Source of the DNA: Nitrospirota bacterium
GTDB taxonomy: Bacteria; Nitrospirota; Thermodesulfovibrionia; Thermodesulfovibrionales; UBA6898
Assembly (NCBI GenBank): GCA_016217675.1
Contig: JACRHC010000022.1
Coordinates: forward strand, 1-52,141
Length of the DNA: 52,141 nt
Direction: 5' to 3'
The translations under genes and the position numbers were made by a program. Under the pieces are notes generated by a model. It was given only the letters and a program-made list of their open reading frames with translations. It was not told the DNA's origin and ran no database searches. Below are positions 35,497-43,415 of this stretch, one piece after another (position 1 is the first letter of the stretch; the number at the start of each line of letters is the position of its first letter).

Positions 35497-36501
35497 TTAC
35501 CTGATAAACCGGCTGCGAGGGCTGCCAGTTGAGTAAGGCCGGTCGGTTCCATGAATCTGTGAATGGCAGTCAGTGCATCTCGTATAGGTCTGTCCCTTTG
35601 CTTCCGGTACTGTTCCAGCTGTTGTCCGATGCCCTGTATGGCACTGCAGACAAAGGAACGGCTGGGAAAGCTTCAGCAGATTATTAAACGGGGAACCATG
35701 AGGGCTGTGGCAAGCCCTGCAGTCATCGGTGTTATCGGCATGCTCATAAATAAAGGGGCCTTCCTTTTCCGCATGGCACTGTGTGCAGGTGTCCTTGACC
35801 GTAAGTTTATTAAGCAGTTTCTCACCGGAAGTCCCGTGCGGTTCATGACAGTTCGTGCAGAAGATCTTCTTTTCCCGGATCGGGTGATGACTCGGCATCG
35901 AAAACTCCGCCTTCACCTCATGGTGACAGCGCTCACACATATTTTCCATCTCTTCCTTTCTGACAGTAAGGTCAGGCCCCATATGGATATTATGGCATTC
36001 AAAACAGGACACATCATTCTGTGCATGGGCGCCGGCATTCCAGTTATGCAGCCTGAAGTTTGCGGAGGAGGTATGACATTTAAGGCAGATGAGAGACTGG
36101 GCCGGTGCCGGAAGCTCTTTAAGATTGATGAGGGTTTTATAGTCACAGGCGGTCTGCTTGCCGGCCTTGGCGTCAGCCTCCACCTTTTCAGGAGTCAGAC
36201 CCTCAATTGCAAGACTGCCCGGCCCGTGACAGGACTCGCAGTTAACAAGCGGTAAGCCGGACTTCGACGAAAGCTGCACACCCATGGTGCTTGCATCAAA
36301 ATCACGTCTTATCTTGTCGTGCACATGGCAGACTGCAAGACAGTTCTGGGTGCCGACGTAGTTGGCATCGAGCCTCCCTGCAATCATCCGCTCATACTCC
36401 TTGAGCGGCAGGATCGGCTTCGATGTCTTGAGGGATTCGCAAGCCACAAACAAAACCGGCAGCAGGGCAAGAATTACAAGGATTCTACGCGCTAAGACCA
36501 T
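35497..36501 (-). CDS. Decaheme c-type cytochrome lipoprotein (DmsE/MtrA type)
   Basis: A 334-residue exported cytochrome with lipobox LFVAC (Cys near 21). Nine CxxCH sites are visible (CESCH, CLKCH, CFECH, CERCH, CTNCH, CTQCH, CRACH, CLQCH, CTDCH), and the first site is CLAVCH, a CX3CH variant at the position of heme 1. Ten hemes and this length match the DmsE/MtrA/PioA family that carries electrons across the outer membrane inside an MtrB-type barrel. The start at 36501 has GGAGG seven bases upstream; a longer ORF to 36534 lacks a site. It is the first gene of the four-gene operon, and a TTGACT/TATCAT promoter lies upstream. Direction of electron flow cannot be told from sequence. Confidence 0.9.
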   Translation of the reverse strand: MVLARRILVILALLPVLFVACESLKTSKPILPLKEYERMIAGRLDANYVGTQNCLAVCHVHDKIRRDFDASTMGVQLSSKSGLPLVNCESCHGPGSLAIEGLTPEKVEADAKAGKQTACDYKTLINLKELPAPAQSLICLKCHTSSANFRLHNWNAGAHAQNDVSCFECHNIHMGPDLTVRKEEMENMCERCHHEVKAEFSMPSHHPIREKKIFCTNCHEPHGTSGEKLLNKLTVKDTCTQCHAEKEGPFIYEHADNTDDCRACHSPHGSPFNNLLKLSQPFLCLQCHTGHRTTAGTVPEAKGQTYTRCTDCHSQIHGTDRPYSTGSPRSRFIR

Positions 36502-36533
36502 TGGGTTCCTCCATATATATTTATAAGTAATCA

Positions 36534-36563
36534 ATGATATTAAATACGTTTACAACAAGTCAA
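36534..36563 (-). promoter_or_regulatory. Promoter of the decaheme-porin-chemoreceptor operon
   Basis: On the minus strand TTGACT (36558-36563), an 18-base spacer and TATCAT (36534-36539) form a -35/-10 pair. The predicted start near 36527 leaves a leader of about 26 bases with GGAGG before ATG 36501. The region between this and the divergent HD-GYP promoter is only about 30 bases, so a single bound regulator could affect both. Confidence 0.5.
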
Positions 36564-36594
36564 ATGATCTCCTGTCGCAACAACCCAAAATTCC

Positions 36595-36652
36595 TGCTAT
36601 CATATTTGCTATGAGCGGCCCTTACCGAAAATGCCGGAGTCACGATGCCTGA
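36595..36652 (+). promoter_or_regulatory. Extended -10 promoter and leaderless 13-codon upstream ORF before the HD-GYP gene
   Basis: TGCTATCAT (36595-36603) is an extended -10 element with one mismatch. An ATG at 36611, 7 bases after it, opens a 13-codon frame (MSGPYRKCRSHDA) whose stop (36650-36652) overlaps the start region of the HD-GYP gene at 36645. The arrangement could couple translation of the two. It may also be chance. Confidence 0.35.
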
Positions 36653-37949
36653 ATATAAGGTAGCAATTGACCAATTGAGGGAAGGAGTTTTCATCCGTCT
36701 CGATCTGAAATGGTTCGAACATCCGTTTTTATTCAGCAGCTTCAAAATTACCTCGCAGGAACAGCTTTCTATACTCAGGGAACTTGGCTTAGCGCAGGCA
36801 ATCTGCATTCCTGAAAAGAGCGACGTTCTGCCCCTGTCTCACCAACAGTCATCCCCGGAGGCAAGACCTCAGACGACAACCCCGGTTCATGCAGCAGAGA
36901 GCGCTGAAGCCAGAAAATTGTGGGAAGTGAAAAAAGAACGGATGGAGCGCCTCAAGGTGCGAAGGGAGAAGGATGAAAAATGCGAGAAGCAGTTTAGGGA
37001 GAGCGTTGCTGAAGTAAAGAATGTAATGCAGAATGTCGAGGGGGGCTCCCGGGAGGCCTTTGAGGAATCGGACCGGCTGATGCAGTCCATCGTGGCGTCG
37101 CTTATGCCTGAGAAGGAATCCGCTGTGCAGCTCATGAATACAACGTTCGGCAAAGAAAATGTTTTTTTTCATTCCCTGAACGTGGCAGTGCTCTCGATGA
37201 TGCTTGCAAGGGAATACGGTCTCGACAGTGAGATGATGAGAATACTGGGACTGGGCGCCCTCTTCCACGATTTAGGCAAGAGCCGCGTCCCGAAGAATAT
37301 TCTGCATAAGGCTGTCCCGCTGACCCGTGCCGAACGAAACTTCTATCAGCTGCATCCGCGCTACGGCATTGATATCCTTTCGCGGCTCGATATGGTCCCC
37401 TCTGAAACCATGCGTGCTGTCTATCAGCACCACGAAAGAAATGATGGCCGCGGATTTCCCGAGGGACTGCCGGCAGGGAAGATATCACTTTTCGCAAAGA
37501 TCATATCGATCGTAAATGTTTACGACAATCACTGCAACAGATACAACCCCCAGGACTCCCTCACGCCGCATGAAGCACTGGCCTATATGTTCGGCATGCA
37601 GAAAGCACAGTTCGACAGCGACCTTCTGGCCCTCTTCATCCAGTGTCTCGGTGTTTATCCTCCAGGCACGATCGTAAAACTTTCAAACGGGTTTATCGGG
37701 ATGGTCATCTCGGTCAATCCCCGTAATCCTCTTTACCCAAGCCTGATGATATACAATCCGGAAATCCCGAGGAAAGAGGCTCTCATCTACGATCTGATGG
37801 AGGAACCGGACCTGAAGATAGAACACAGTATAAAGCCATCGCAGCTTGACCAGGAAGCACATGATTATCTCAGTCCGAGAACGCGGGTTACTTACTACGT
37901 GGCAGAATCTGAAGCCGCGCAGGGCGAATCGCACAGGAGGCTTCCCTAA
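36645..37949 (+). CDS. HD-GYP domain protein, probable cyclic-di-GMP phosphodiesterase
   Basis: A 434-residue cytoplasmic protein. Residues 1-60 form a DUF3391-like N-domain (KVAIDQLREGVFIRLDLKWFEHPF), about 90-125 a charged helix, and 165-335 the HD-GYP domain with ALFHDLGKSRVP (His208-Asp209), HP in QLHPRYGIDIL, and QHHERNDGRGFPEGL. The GYP triplet reads GFP, a conservative change seen in active members. A C-terminal extension of about 90 residues (PPGTIVKLSNGFIGMV) follows, common in this architecture. It would hydrolyse c-di-GMP and influence motility or biofilm. It is divergent from the cytochrome operon. Confidence 0.9.
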   Translation: MPEYKVAIDQLREGVFIRLDLKWFEHPFLFSSFKITSQEQLSILRELGLAQAICIPEKSDVLPLSHQQSSPEARPQTTTPVHAAESAEARKLWEVKKERMERLKVRREKDEKCEKQFRESVAEVKNVMQNVEGGSREAFEESDRLMQSIVASLMPEKESAVQLMNTTFGKENVFFHSLNVAVLSMMLAREYGLDSEMMRILGLGALFHDLGKSRVPKNILHKAVPLTRAERNFYQLHPRYGIDILSRLDMVPSETMRAVYQHHERNDGRGFPEGLPAGKISLFAKIISIVNVYDNHCNRYNPQDSLTPHEALAYMFGMQKAQFDSDLLALFIQCLGVYPPGTIVKLSNGFIGMVISVNPRNPLYPSLMIYNPEIPRKEALIYDLMEEPDLKIEHSIKPSQLDQEAHDYLSPRTRVTYYVAESEAAQGESHRRLP

Positions 37950-37980
37950 GCTCTTTTAACAGTCAGGTCTCAGAAACAAA

Positions 37981-38008
37981 AAAAGCCCCGAGCTGATCGG
38001 GGCCTTTT
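37981..38008. terminator. Bidirectional terminator between HD-GYP gene and tRNA-Asn
   Basis: GCCCCG (37985-37990) pairs with CGGGGC (37998-38003) around AGCTGAT, flanked by a run of A on the left and TTTT on the right. It can end the HD-GYP transcript on the plus strand and the tRNA transcript on the minus strand. Confidence 0.85.
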
Positions 38009-38013
38009 CTATC

Positions 38014-38089
38014 TGGCTCCCAGGGAGGGATTCGAACCCCCGACATGGTGGTTAACAGCCACCCGCTCTGCCAGCTGAGCTACCTGGGA
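38014..38089 (-). tRNA. tRNA-Asn (anticodon GTT)
   Basis: A 76-base cloverleaf on the minus strand. The acceptor stem TCCCAGG pairs with CCTGGGA, the D-arm contains AGCTCAGCTGGCAGAGC, the anticodon loop reads CTGTTAA, giving GTT (Asn), and the T-arm contains GGTTCGAATCC. The discriminator is G and CCA is encoded. All stems pair. Confidence 0.96.
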
Positions 38090-38219
38090 ATAGTCATAAA
38101 TAACCGCACTGTTTGCTGATACAAACAGACATTGTTTATAGCAAAATAAACCAATTTTTGTCAATAAAATGCGCCGGCCTCATCTCAGCTTCGTTGTCAG
38201 GATCCATGAGGTTTCTCTC

Positions 38220-38233
38220 TGCTATAGTATAAT
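38220..38233 (+). promoter_or_regulatory. Promoter of nfeD, start codon 5-10 bases downstream
   Basis: TGCTATAGT (extended -10, one mismatch) overlaps a perfect TATAAT at 38228-38233. The ATG of nfeD is at 38239 and there is no ribosome binding site, so a leaderless mRNA is likely whichever hexamer is used. Confidence 0.45.
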
Positions 38234-38238
38234 AAGAC

Positions 38239-39030
38239 ATGAAAAGAAAGATCAGCAAAGGCGCTCTTATTATCCTCTTTCTGCTGCCGGGAGCTCTTCT
38301 TTTCTCTGCTGAATCTGAAAAGCCGGCAATGGCAGAAGATGTGAGCGGCAGGGTTGTCAGGACAGCAGACAGCGACGCCATGCCTGGTTCATCAGGGGAG
38401 ACAGTTATATCTGATACAGGTCACAGGATCCTGGTCTTCATCTCTGACCCGAGTGTAGCCTATATGCTCCTGCTGCTCGGAATATATGGTCTTTTCTTTG
38501 AGTTTGCCAACCCGGGGGCTCTCTTCCCGGGTATCACAGGAGGTATATTTCTTATCCTTGCCTTTTTTTCCTTTCAGACCCTCCCGGTGAACTACATTGG
38601 GTTACTCCTTATCGTCGCTGCGATCATTTTGTTCATCCTTGAAATCAAGATCGTATCACACGGCATGCTGACCATCGGCGGCATCATTGCCATGTTCTTC
38701 GGTTCCCTCATGCTCTTTGAATCTGACATTCCTTTTTACCGGCTGTCGCTCTTCGTCATTGTACCTGCAGTAGCGATCACAGCCCTGTTTTTCACGATCA
38801 CCCTCAGGCTTGCATACAAGGCTTATCAACGGAAGCCGCTTACCGGAAGCGAAGGCCTGATAGGGACCGAAGGGAAAGCGGTTGCAGATATCACAAAAGA
38901 CAGCGGCATGGTATCATTACATGGCGAGCTTTGGTCTGCCTTTGCTGACGACGAAATCAAAAAAGGGGCAAAGATCGTGGTTACGGACATGACCGGATTG
39001 AAACTCAAGATAAAAAAGAAGGAGGGCTGA
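38239..39030 (+). CDS. NfeD-family membrane protein lacking the protease domain
   Basis: A 263-residue protein with a signal peptide (about 1-24), a short linker of about 40 residues, a helical membrane region starting [28 protein letters not shown] and containing [11 protein letters not shown], and a C-terminal NfeD OB-fold ([31 protein letters not shown]). In long NfeD proteins a ClpP-like Ser protease domain of about 200 residues stands between the signal peptide and the ISDPSVAY segment; here it is missing. The pair nfeD-slipin is widely conserved and is thought to organise membrane microdomains; long forms process the slipin. It is followed after 2 bases by the slipin gene. Confidence 0.88.
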   Translation: MKRKISKGALIILFLLPGALLFSAESEKPAMAEDVSGRVVRTADSDAMPGSSGETVISDTGHRILVFISDPSVAYMLLLLGIYGLFFEFANPGALFPGITGGIFLILAFFSFQTLPVNYIGLLLIVAAIILFILEIKIVSHGMLTIGGIIAMFFGSLMLFESDIPFYRLSLFVIVPAVAITALFFTITLRLAYKAYQRKPLTGSEGLIGTEGKAVADITKDSGMVSLHGELWSAFADDEIKKGAKIVVTDMTGLKLKIKKKEG

Positions 39031-39032
39031 CC

Positions 39033-39812
39033 ATGCAGATACTCACACCTTTTCTTACGGGGACTGCGCTGATTCTGTTCTTTGCAGTGTACATCCTCAC
39101 CAGTGCCATAAAGGTCTTAAAGGAATATGAGCGGGGAGTCGTCTTCAGGCTCGGCAGGATCATACCGATCAAGGGGCCGGGGCTCGTGATCATCTGGCCG
39201 ATCATTGACAAACTCGTGAGGGTGAGCCTCCGCACCATCACCATGGATGTGCCTCCGCAGGACATCATCACCCGCGACAATATCACCGTGAAAGTCAATG
39301 CTGTTATCTACTTCAGGGTCATGGACCCCATCAAGGCGATTACTGAAGTTGAAGATTATTATTATGCGACCTCGCAGATGTCGCAGACCACCCTGAGGAG
39401 CGTGCTCGGACAGAGCCAGCTGGATGACCTGCTTGCAAAACGGGATGAACTGAATGCAGAACTCCAGAAGGTGATCGATTTCCAGACCGAACCGTGGGGC
39501 ATAAAAGTTTCAACCGTTGAGGTAAAAAACGTAGACCTGCCTGTTGAGATGCAGCGCGCCATTGCCCGCCAGGCAGAAGCAGAGCGTGAACGCAGGGCAA
39601 AGATCATCCATGCTGAGGGTGAATTTCAGGCCTCGCAGAAGCTGTCTGAAGCAGCTGCGGTGATATCGTCTCAGCCGATTGCCCTTCAGCTCAGATTCCT
39701 TCAGACGCTGACCGAGATCGCTGCGGAAAAGAACTCTACCATCCTCTTCCCGGTACCGGTTGATACCCTCAAATATTTCATAGATCCTGGAAAATCAAAG
39801 GGTGAGTCATAG
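39033..39812 (+). CDS. Slipin (stomatin/SPFH-family membrane protein)
   Basis: A 259-residue SPFH protein with one N-terminal membrane segment (about 5-27), then [35 protein letters not shown], the SPFH core with [18 protein letters not shown], and a C-terminal helix rich in [17 protein letters not shown] that drives oligomerisation. The late conserved [32 protein letters not shown] is typical of bacterial slipins. It is co-transcribed with the nfeD gene upstream, its usual partner. Ribosome binding site GGAGGG is visible inside the end of nfeD. Confidence 0.94.
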   Translation: MQILTPFLTGTALILFFAVYILTSAIKVLKEYERGVVFRLGRIIPIKGPGLVIIWPIIDKLVRVSLRTITMDVPPQDIITRDNITVKVNAVIYFRVMDPIKAITEVEDYYYATSQMSQTTLRSVLGQSQLDDLLAKRDELNAELQKVIDFQTEPWGIKVSTVEVKNVDLPVEMQRAIARQAEAERERRAKIIHAEGEFQASQKLSEAAAVISSQPIALQLRFLQTLTEIAAEKNSTILFPVPVDTLKYFIDPGKSKGES

Positions 39813-39925
39813 GACCGCAGACCGAAAAAAGAAGCACTGAGCATATCTGGATTAAGGTATCCGCACTCCTCTTTTTCCTTCTCCTGACATTTATCCTGTA
39901 CAAGGCAGGCGCATTCCAGTTTTTC

Positions 39926-40543
39926 ATGGACAGGGAGAGGGTCCGGGCATTTCTCGACTCTCTCGGCCCGCTCTCTTTCCTCGGCTTTATTCTTCTCCAG
40001 GCACTTCAGGTTGTAGCCGCGCCCATCCCCGGTGAGGCCACCGGCGTTCTCGGCGGATTCCTCTACGGGCCGCTGCTCGGGCTCATCCTTTCGACTGTCG
40101 GCCTCACCATAGGATCCTGGATAAACTTCGCGCTGGCCAAGACATTCGGCAGGCCTTTCGTGGACAAATTCGTTTCAACAAAGACAATGGCAAAATATGA
40201 CTATCTGCTGCATCACAAGGGCGCATTCCTTGTTTTTGTCCTGTTCCTCATCCCGGGATTTCCAAAGGACATTCTCTGCTATATTATCGGTCTTGGCCAT
40301 CTCACCACCAAAGAATTTCTCATCATCAGCACGGTAGGGCGGTTCGGGGGCACTGTGCTTCTCACTCTGGGCGGCACCTATCTCAGGCACCAGCAGTATT
40401 ACCGCTTCTCCGTACTCCTCGGCGTTGCGGTAGTCATCATCTTCCTTTCCCTGGTGTACAAGGATAAACTCGAGAGAATATTCAGGATATGGCATATCAG
40501 TTCGAGGAAAAAGGAGAGAGACAGAAAGAAGCAGAAAGGTTAA
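39926..40543 (+). CDS. VTT/TVP38-TMEM64 (DedA-like) membrane protein, start uncertain
   Basis: From the first ATG (39926) the frame gives 205 residues with the VTT domain: LGPLSFLGFILLQALQVVAAPIPGE, GVLGGFLYGPLLGLILSTVGLTIGSWINFALAK and a FLIPGFPKDILCYIIGL re-entrant segment. The same frame stays open upstream to 39806 and encodes an obvious first transmembrane helix (SALLFFLLLTFILYKAGAFQFF) that the family normally has. No ATG, GTG or TTG lies in that extension. The best candidate is ATA at 39809, overlapping the slipin stop and preceded by GGGTGAG. The real protein may therefore start at a rare codon. Role: lipid scramblase/flippase-type activity by family. Confidence 0.8.
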   Translation: MDRERVRAFLDSLGPLSFLGFILLQALQVVAAPIPGEATGVLGGFLYGPLLGLILSTVGLTIGSWINFALAKTFGRPFVDKFVSTKTMAKYDYLLHHKGAFLVFVLFLIPGFPKDILCYIIGLGHLTTKEFLIISTVGRFGGTVLLTLGGTYLRHQQYYRFSVLLGVAVVIIFLSLVYKDKLERIFRIWHISSRKKERDRKKQKG

Positions 40544-40556
40544 AGCCTGCCCTTAG

Positions 40557-41537
40557 CTACCACCTGAGCAGCGCTGACGCCCAGGTAAGACCGCCGCCGA
40601 ACGCTTCAAGCAAAATGTGATCCCCATCGTTTATTCGGCCGGCCCTGACTGCTTCATCAAGGGCAATAGGTATAGAGGCAGCAGAGGTGTTGCCGTACTT
40701 TTCGATATTCACAAAGACTTTTTCATCCGGGAGATTAAGCCGCTTTGCTGTTGCCTGGATGATCCTGAGATTGGCCTGATGCGGAATAAGCAGCGACAAT
40801 TTTGATGGATCGAGCCTGTTTGCCTCAAGCGTATTTGCAGCCAGCTCCGCAAGGGTCCTGACGGCAACTTTAAAGGTCTCGTTTCCCTTCATCTTGATAA
40901 AGTGGAGCCTCTTCAGGATACTTTCCTGCGAGCAGGAAAAGCGCGAACCGCCGCCAGGCAGCATGATCAAGTCCCCAAGACTTCCGTCAGATTGAATATG
41001 GGTTGAAATGATACCGCGTTTTTCCTGGGTGCCTTCCAGGATAACTGCACCGGCGCCGTCGCCAAAAAGCACACAGGTTGTCCTGTCCTGCCAGTCCGTT
41101 ACCCTGGACAGGACCTCAGCGCCGACCAGAAGTATTCTCTTATGGGCCCCTGTCTTTATCAGGGAATTGGCAACATGCAGTCCGTATACAAAGCCGGAAC
41201 AGGCAGCATTGATATCAAAGGCAGCGGCATGTTTTATGCCAAGTCTATCCTGGACAATACATGCTGTCGAGGGAAAGGGCATATCAGGAGTACAGGTAGC
41301 AACGATAACAAGATCAATATCTTTTGGTTTGAGATGAGCATGTTTCAGCGCTTTTTGAGCAGCCTCACAGGCGAGGTCTGATGCAGCCTGAGAAGCATCC
41401 GCGATCCTTCGCTCCCTGATCCCTGTCCTTTCCATGATCCATTCGTCTGAAGTTTCGACGACTTTCTCCAGATCATGGTTCGTGATGACGCTCTCAGGGA
41501 CATAAGAACCTGTGGAAATGATCCGCGTCCGTATCAT
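40557..41537 (-). CDS. fabH: 3-oxoacyl-[acyl-carrier-protein] synthase III
   Basis: A 326-residue condensing enzyme that starts fatty-acid synthesis from acetyl-CoA and malonyl-ACP. The catalytic triad is visible as Cys113 in DINAACSGFVYGL, His in LIPHQANLRII and Asn in EKYGNTSAASIP. The N-terminal TGSYVPESVITN and TGIRERRIA are typical. It directly follows plsX (the plsX stop is adjacent to the fabH ATG), in the common bacterial order yceD-rpmF-plsX-fabH. It converges with the VTT gene across 13 bases. Confidence 0.97.
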   Translation of the reverse strand: MIRTRIISTGSYVPESVITNHDLEKVVETSDEWIMERTGIRERRIADASQAASDLACEAAQKALKHAHLKPKDIDLVIVATCTPDMPFPSTACIVQDRLGIKHAAAFDINAACSGFVYGLHVANSLIKTGAHKRILLVGAEVLSRVTDWQDRTTCVLFGDGAGAVILEGTQEKRGIISTHIQSDGSLGDLIMLPGGGSRFSCSQESILKRLHFIKMKGNETFKVAVRTLAELAANTLEANRLDPSKLSLLIPHQANLRIIQATAKRLNLPDEKVFVNIEKYGNTSAASIPIALDEAVRAGRINDGDHILLEAFGGGLTWASALLRW

Positions 41538-42548
41538 TTAGGCCTCGCGGGCGTGAAGGTCTGACTGGATAGCATCTGAGATGGCTTCATACACACGCTT
41601 GCGGGAGAAGTCATGTGCCACCCTGAGGGCATTCCTGATCGCCTTTGACGATGATCTGCCATGGCTGATGATGCTTGTTCCGTTTATGCCGAGGAGCGGC
41701 GCCCCGCCAAATTCGTCATAGTCGGTCTTTTTCTTGAAGTTCCTGAAAGCAGGCCTGAGCATAAGGTAACCAAGCCTTCCTGCCGTAATACCCGATATCT
41801 CCCTCTTGAGCATCTTGATGACAGTCTCTGCAAGGCCCTCACTGATCTTAAGCGCTATATTGCCGGTAAAGCCGTCGCAGACAACAACGTCTGCCTTGCC
41901 GCTGAAGATGTCCTTGCCTTCGATATTGCCGATGAAATTCAGAGATGACTGTTTGATCAGCTTAAAGGCCTCTTTGGTAAGTTCATTCCCCTTGATATCC
42001 TCCTCACCAATGCCAAGAAGTCCCACCTTCGGCTTTTCCCGTCCGAGGATCAGGCGGCAGTAAATGTTTCCCATGAGGGCAAATTGATGAAGATTCTGAG
42101 GCGTACAATCGACGTTTGCGCCGACATCCAGGATCAGGAACTTGTCTTTCAGGTTCGGCATAAGCGTTGCAATTGCCGGACGGTCAACACCCTTGGACAT
42201 ACCCAAAAGGAGAAGCGAGGTGCCCATCACAACGCCGGAATGGCCTGCGCTCACAAAGGCATCCGCCTTGCCTGCCTTGACCAGCCCGATACCTACCCGA
42301 ATGGAGGAATCCTTCTTTTTTCTGATCGCTACAGAAGGGGACTCATGCATATCAACGACCTGTGATGCATGTACAACGGATATACGGCCTGCCTTATATT
42401 TCCTGCCCTTGAGCTCTTTTCTGATGACAGCTTCATCACCGACAAGAGTTACATGAATATCTTCTGATTCATGGACCGCTTCCACGGCTCCGTCAATATT
42501 GACAGTCGGCGCATGGTCACCGCCCATGGCATCAAGGACAACATTCAT
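41538..42548 (-). CDS. plsX: Phosphate acyltransferase PlsX
   Basis: A 336-residue peripheral membrane enzyme converting acyl-ACP to acyl-phosphate for phospholipid synthesis. The N-terminal VVLDAMGGDHAP, the central SAGHSGVVMGTSLLLLG and PAIATLMPN, and VVCDGFTGNIALKISEG are signatures. The tail GINGTSIISHGRSSSKAIRNALRVA is also conserved. It lies 8 bases downstream of rpmF and abuts fabH, so the four genes form one operon. Confidence 0.97.
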   Translation of the reverse strand: MNVVLDAMGGDHAPTVNIDGAVEAVHESEDIHVTLVGDEAVIRKELKGRKYKAGRISVVHASQVVDMHESPSVAIRKKKDSSIRVGIGLVKAGKADAFVSAGHSGVVMGTSLLLLGMSKGVDRPAIATLMPNLKDKFLILDVGANVDCTPQNLHQFALMGNIYCRLILGREKPKVGLLGIGEEDIKGNELTKEAFKLIKQSSLNFIGNIEGKDIFSGKADVVVCDGFTGNIALKISEGLAETVIKMLKREISGITAGRLGYLMLRPAFRNFKKKTDYDEFGGAPLLGINGTSIISHGRSSSKAIRNALRVAHDFSRKRVYEAISDAIQSDLHAREA

Positions 42549-42556
42549 TATGCCGG

Positions 42557-42739
42557 TTATTTTTCTACGATCTCAAGGACTTTGGTGCCGTTATAGGCAC
42601 CGCAGCTGGGACATGCCCTGTGAGGGAGTTTAAGCTCTTTGCACTCCGGGCACTGGCCGAGGTTCGGTGTCTCACCCTTCCAGTTTGCCCTTCTCTTGTC
42701 TCTTCTTGCTCTTGAATGTCTGCTCGTCGGATTTGCCAA
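42557..42739 (-). CDS. rpmF: 50S ribosomal protein L32
   Basis: A 60-residue ribosomal protein. The start MANPTSRHSRARRDKRRANW is a form of the usual MAVPKRRTSKSRRDKRRAHW. Four cysteines (Cys30, Cys33, Cys43, Cys46) form the zinc-ribbon version of L32. It starts 4 bases after the yceD stop and precedes plsX. Confidence 0.97.
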   Translation of the reverse strand: MANPTSRHSRARRDKRRANWKGETPNLGQCPECKELKLPHRACPSCGAYNGTKVLEIVEK

Positions 42740-42743
42740 GGTA

Positions 42744-43253
42744 CTACTCCTTTTCTTTGTCTAATAATTTCTTCAAGACCTCAAGCCTGGGGTCTATCTC
42801 CTTCTGAACACAGGTACAGGTACCACTGTTCAGGTCAATGCCGCATTTCGGGCAGATGCCCTTGCATTCTTCGCTGCAGAGAGGCTTCATCTGAACACTG
42901 AGCAATATCTGCTCCCTGATCAGTTCGTCCAGGTCCAGCTCTTCTCCAGAATAAAACCCCATATCCATCTCATCATCATGGAGTCCGTGCTTCTCTGAGC
43001 CCATCTCATCAGCAGGATGATACACGACGCTTATCGGGAGGTCCTGAGACTGACGCACAACCTTCAGGCATCTGCTGCATTCCATCTGAAGCTCAGCAGT
43101 AAGGCTCCCCGTGATCATGACCTCAGTTGCGGTCTTATGCACGGCCAATTGTGCCTTCACCGGAGAAGGTACAGAAAAGCCTTCAATACTGATCTTCTCC
43201 TCAAGCTCTACGTCAAGTCCTTCTTCCGGTATATCTGGAATAACTATTTTCAT
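42744..43253 (-). CDS. DUF177 (YceD) family protein
   Basis: A 169-residue protein of the YceD/DUF177 family, which in other bacteria is encoded next to rpmF and is implicated in 23S rRNA accumulation. Visible features are CSRCLKVVRQ, an acidic central stretch, DLDELIREQILLSVQMKPLCSEECKGICPKCG, and C-terminal cysteines that probably bind zinc. It is the first gene of the rpmF-plsX-fabH operon. Confidence 0.9.
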   Translation of the reverse strand: MKIVIPDIPEEGLDVELEEKISIEGFSVPSPVKAQLAVHKTATEVMITGSLTAELQMECSRCLKVVRQSQDLPISVVYHPADEMGSEKHGLHDDEMDMGFYSGEELDLDELIREQILLSVQMKPLCSEECKGICPKCGIDLNSGTCTCVQKEIDPRLEVLKKLLDKEKE

Positions 43254-43279
43254 TATTTAAAGACCGTAAAAAGAATATA

Positions 43280-43285
43280 ATTATA
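43280..43285 (-). promoter_or_regulatory. -10 element of the yceD-rpmF-plsX-fabH operon
   Basis: On the minus strand TATAAT stands about 27 bases before the yceD ATG, preceded by CATATTTC rather than TGn. Transcription would start near 43273. A -35 box cannot be called with confidence. Confidence 0.4.
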
Positions 43286-43310
43286 GAAATATGCATCTCC
43301 ATAAGTCAAG

Positions 43311-43371
43311 AAAACAGGCAGGTTTTGACGATGACAGCGCAGCGACTCAAGAGCTTATTCATGCCTGTTTT
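43311..43371. repeat. 10-bp perfect inverted repeat between yceD and mutS
   Basis: AAAACAGGCA (43311-43320) and TGCCTGTTTT (43362-43371) are exact reverse complements, 41 bases apart, in the 162-base divergent region. They could be paired operator half-sites, or the base of a long stem in an RNA. The enclosed sequence holds no clear further structure. Confidence 0.5.
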
Positions 43372-43397
43372 GGCAAGGTTGCACTTTGTCTCCTTGA

Positions 43398-43406
43398 TGG
43401 TATTTA
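43398..43406 (+). promoter_or_regulatory. Possible extended -10 promoter of mutS
   Basis: TGGTATTTA resembles an extended -10 with two mismatches. The ATG of mutS follows 9 bases later at 43416 with no ribosome binding site, so a leaderless message is again possible. Confidence 0.35.
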
Positions 43407-43415
43407 ATATTCGTT

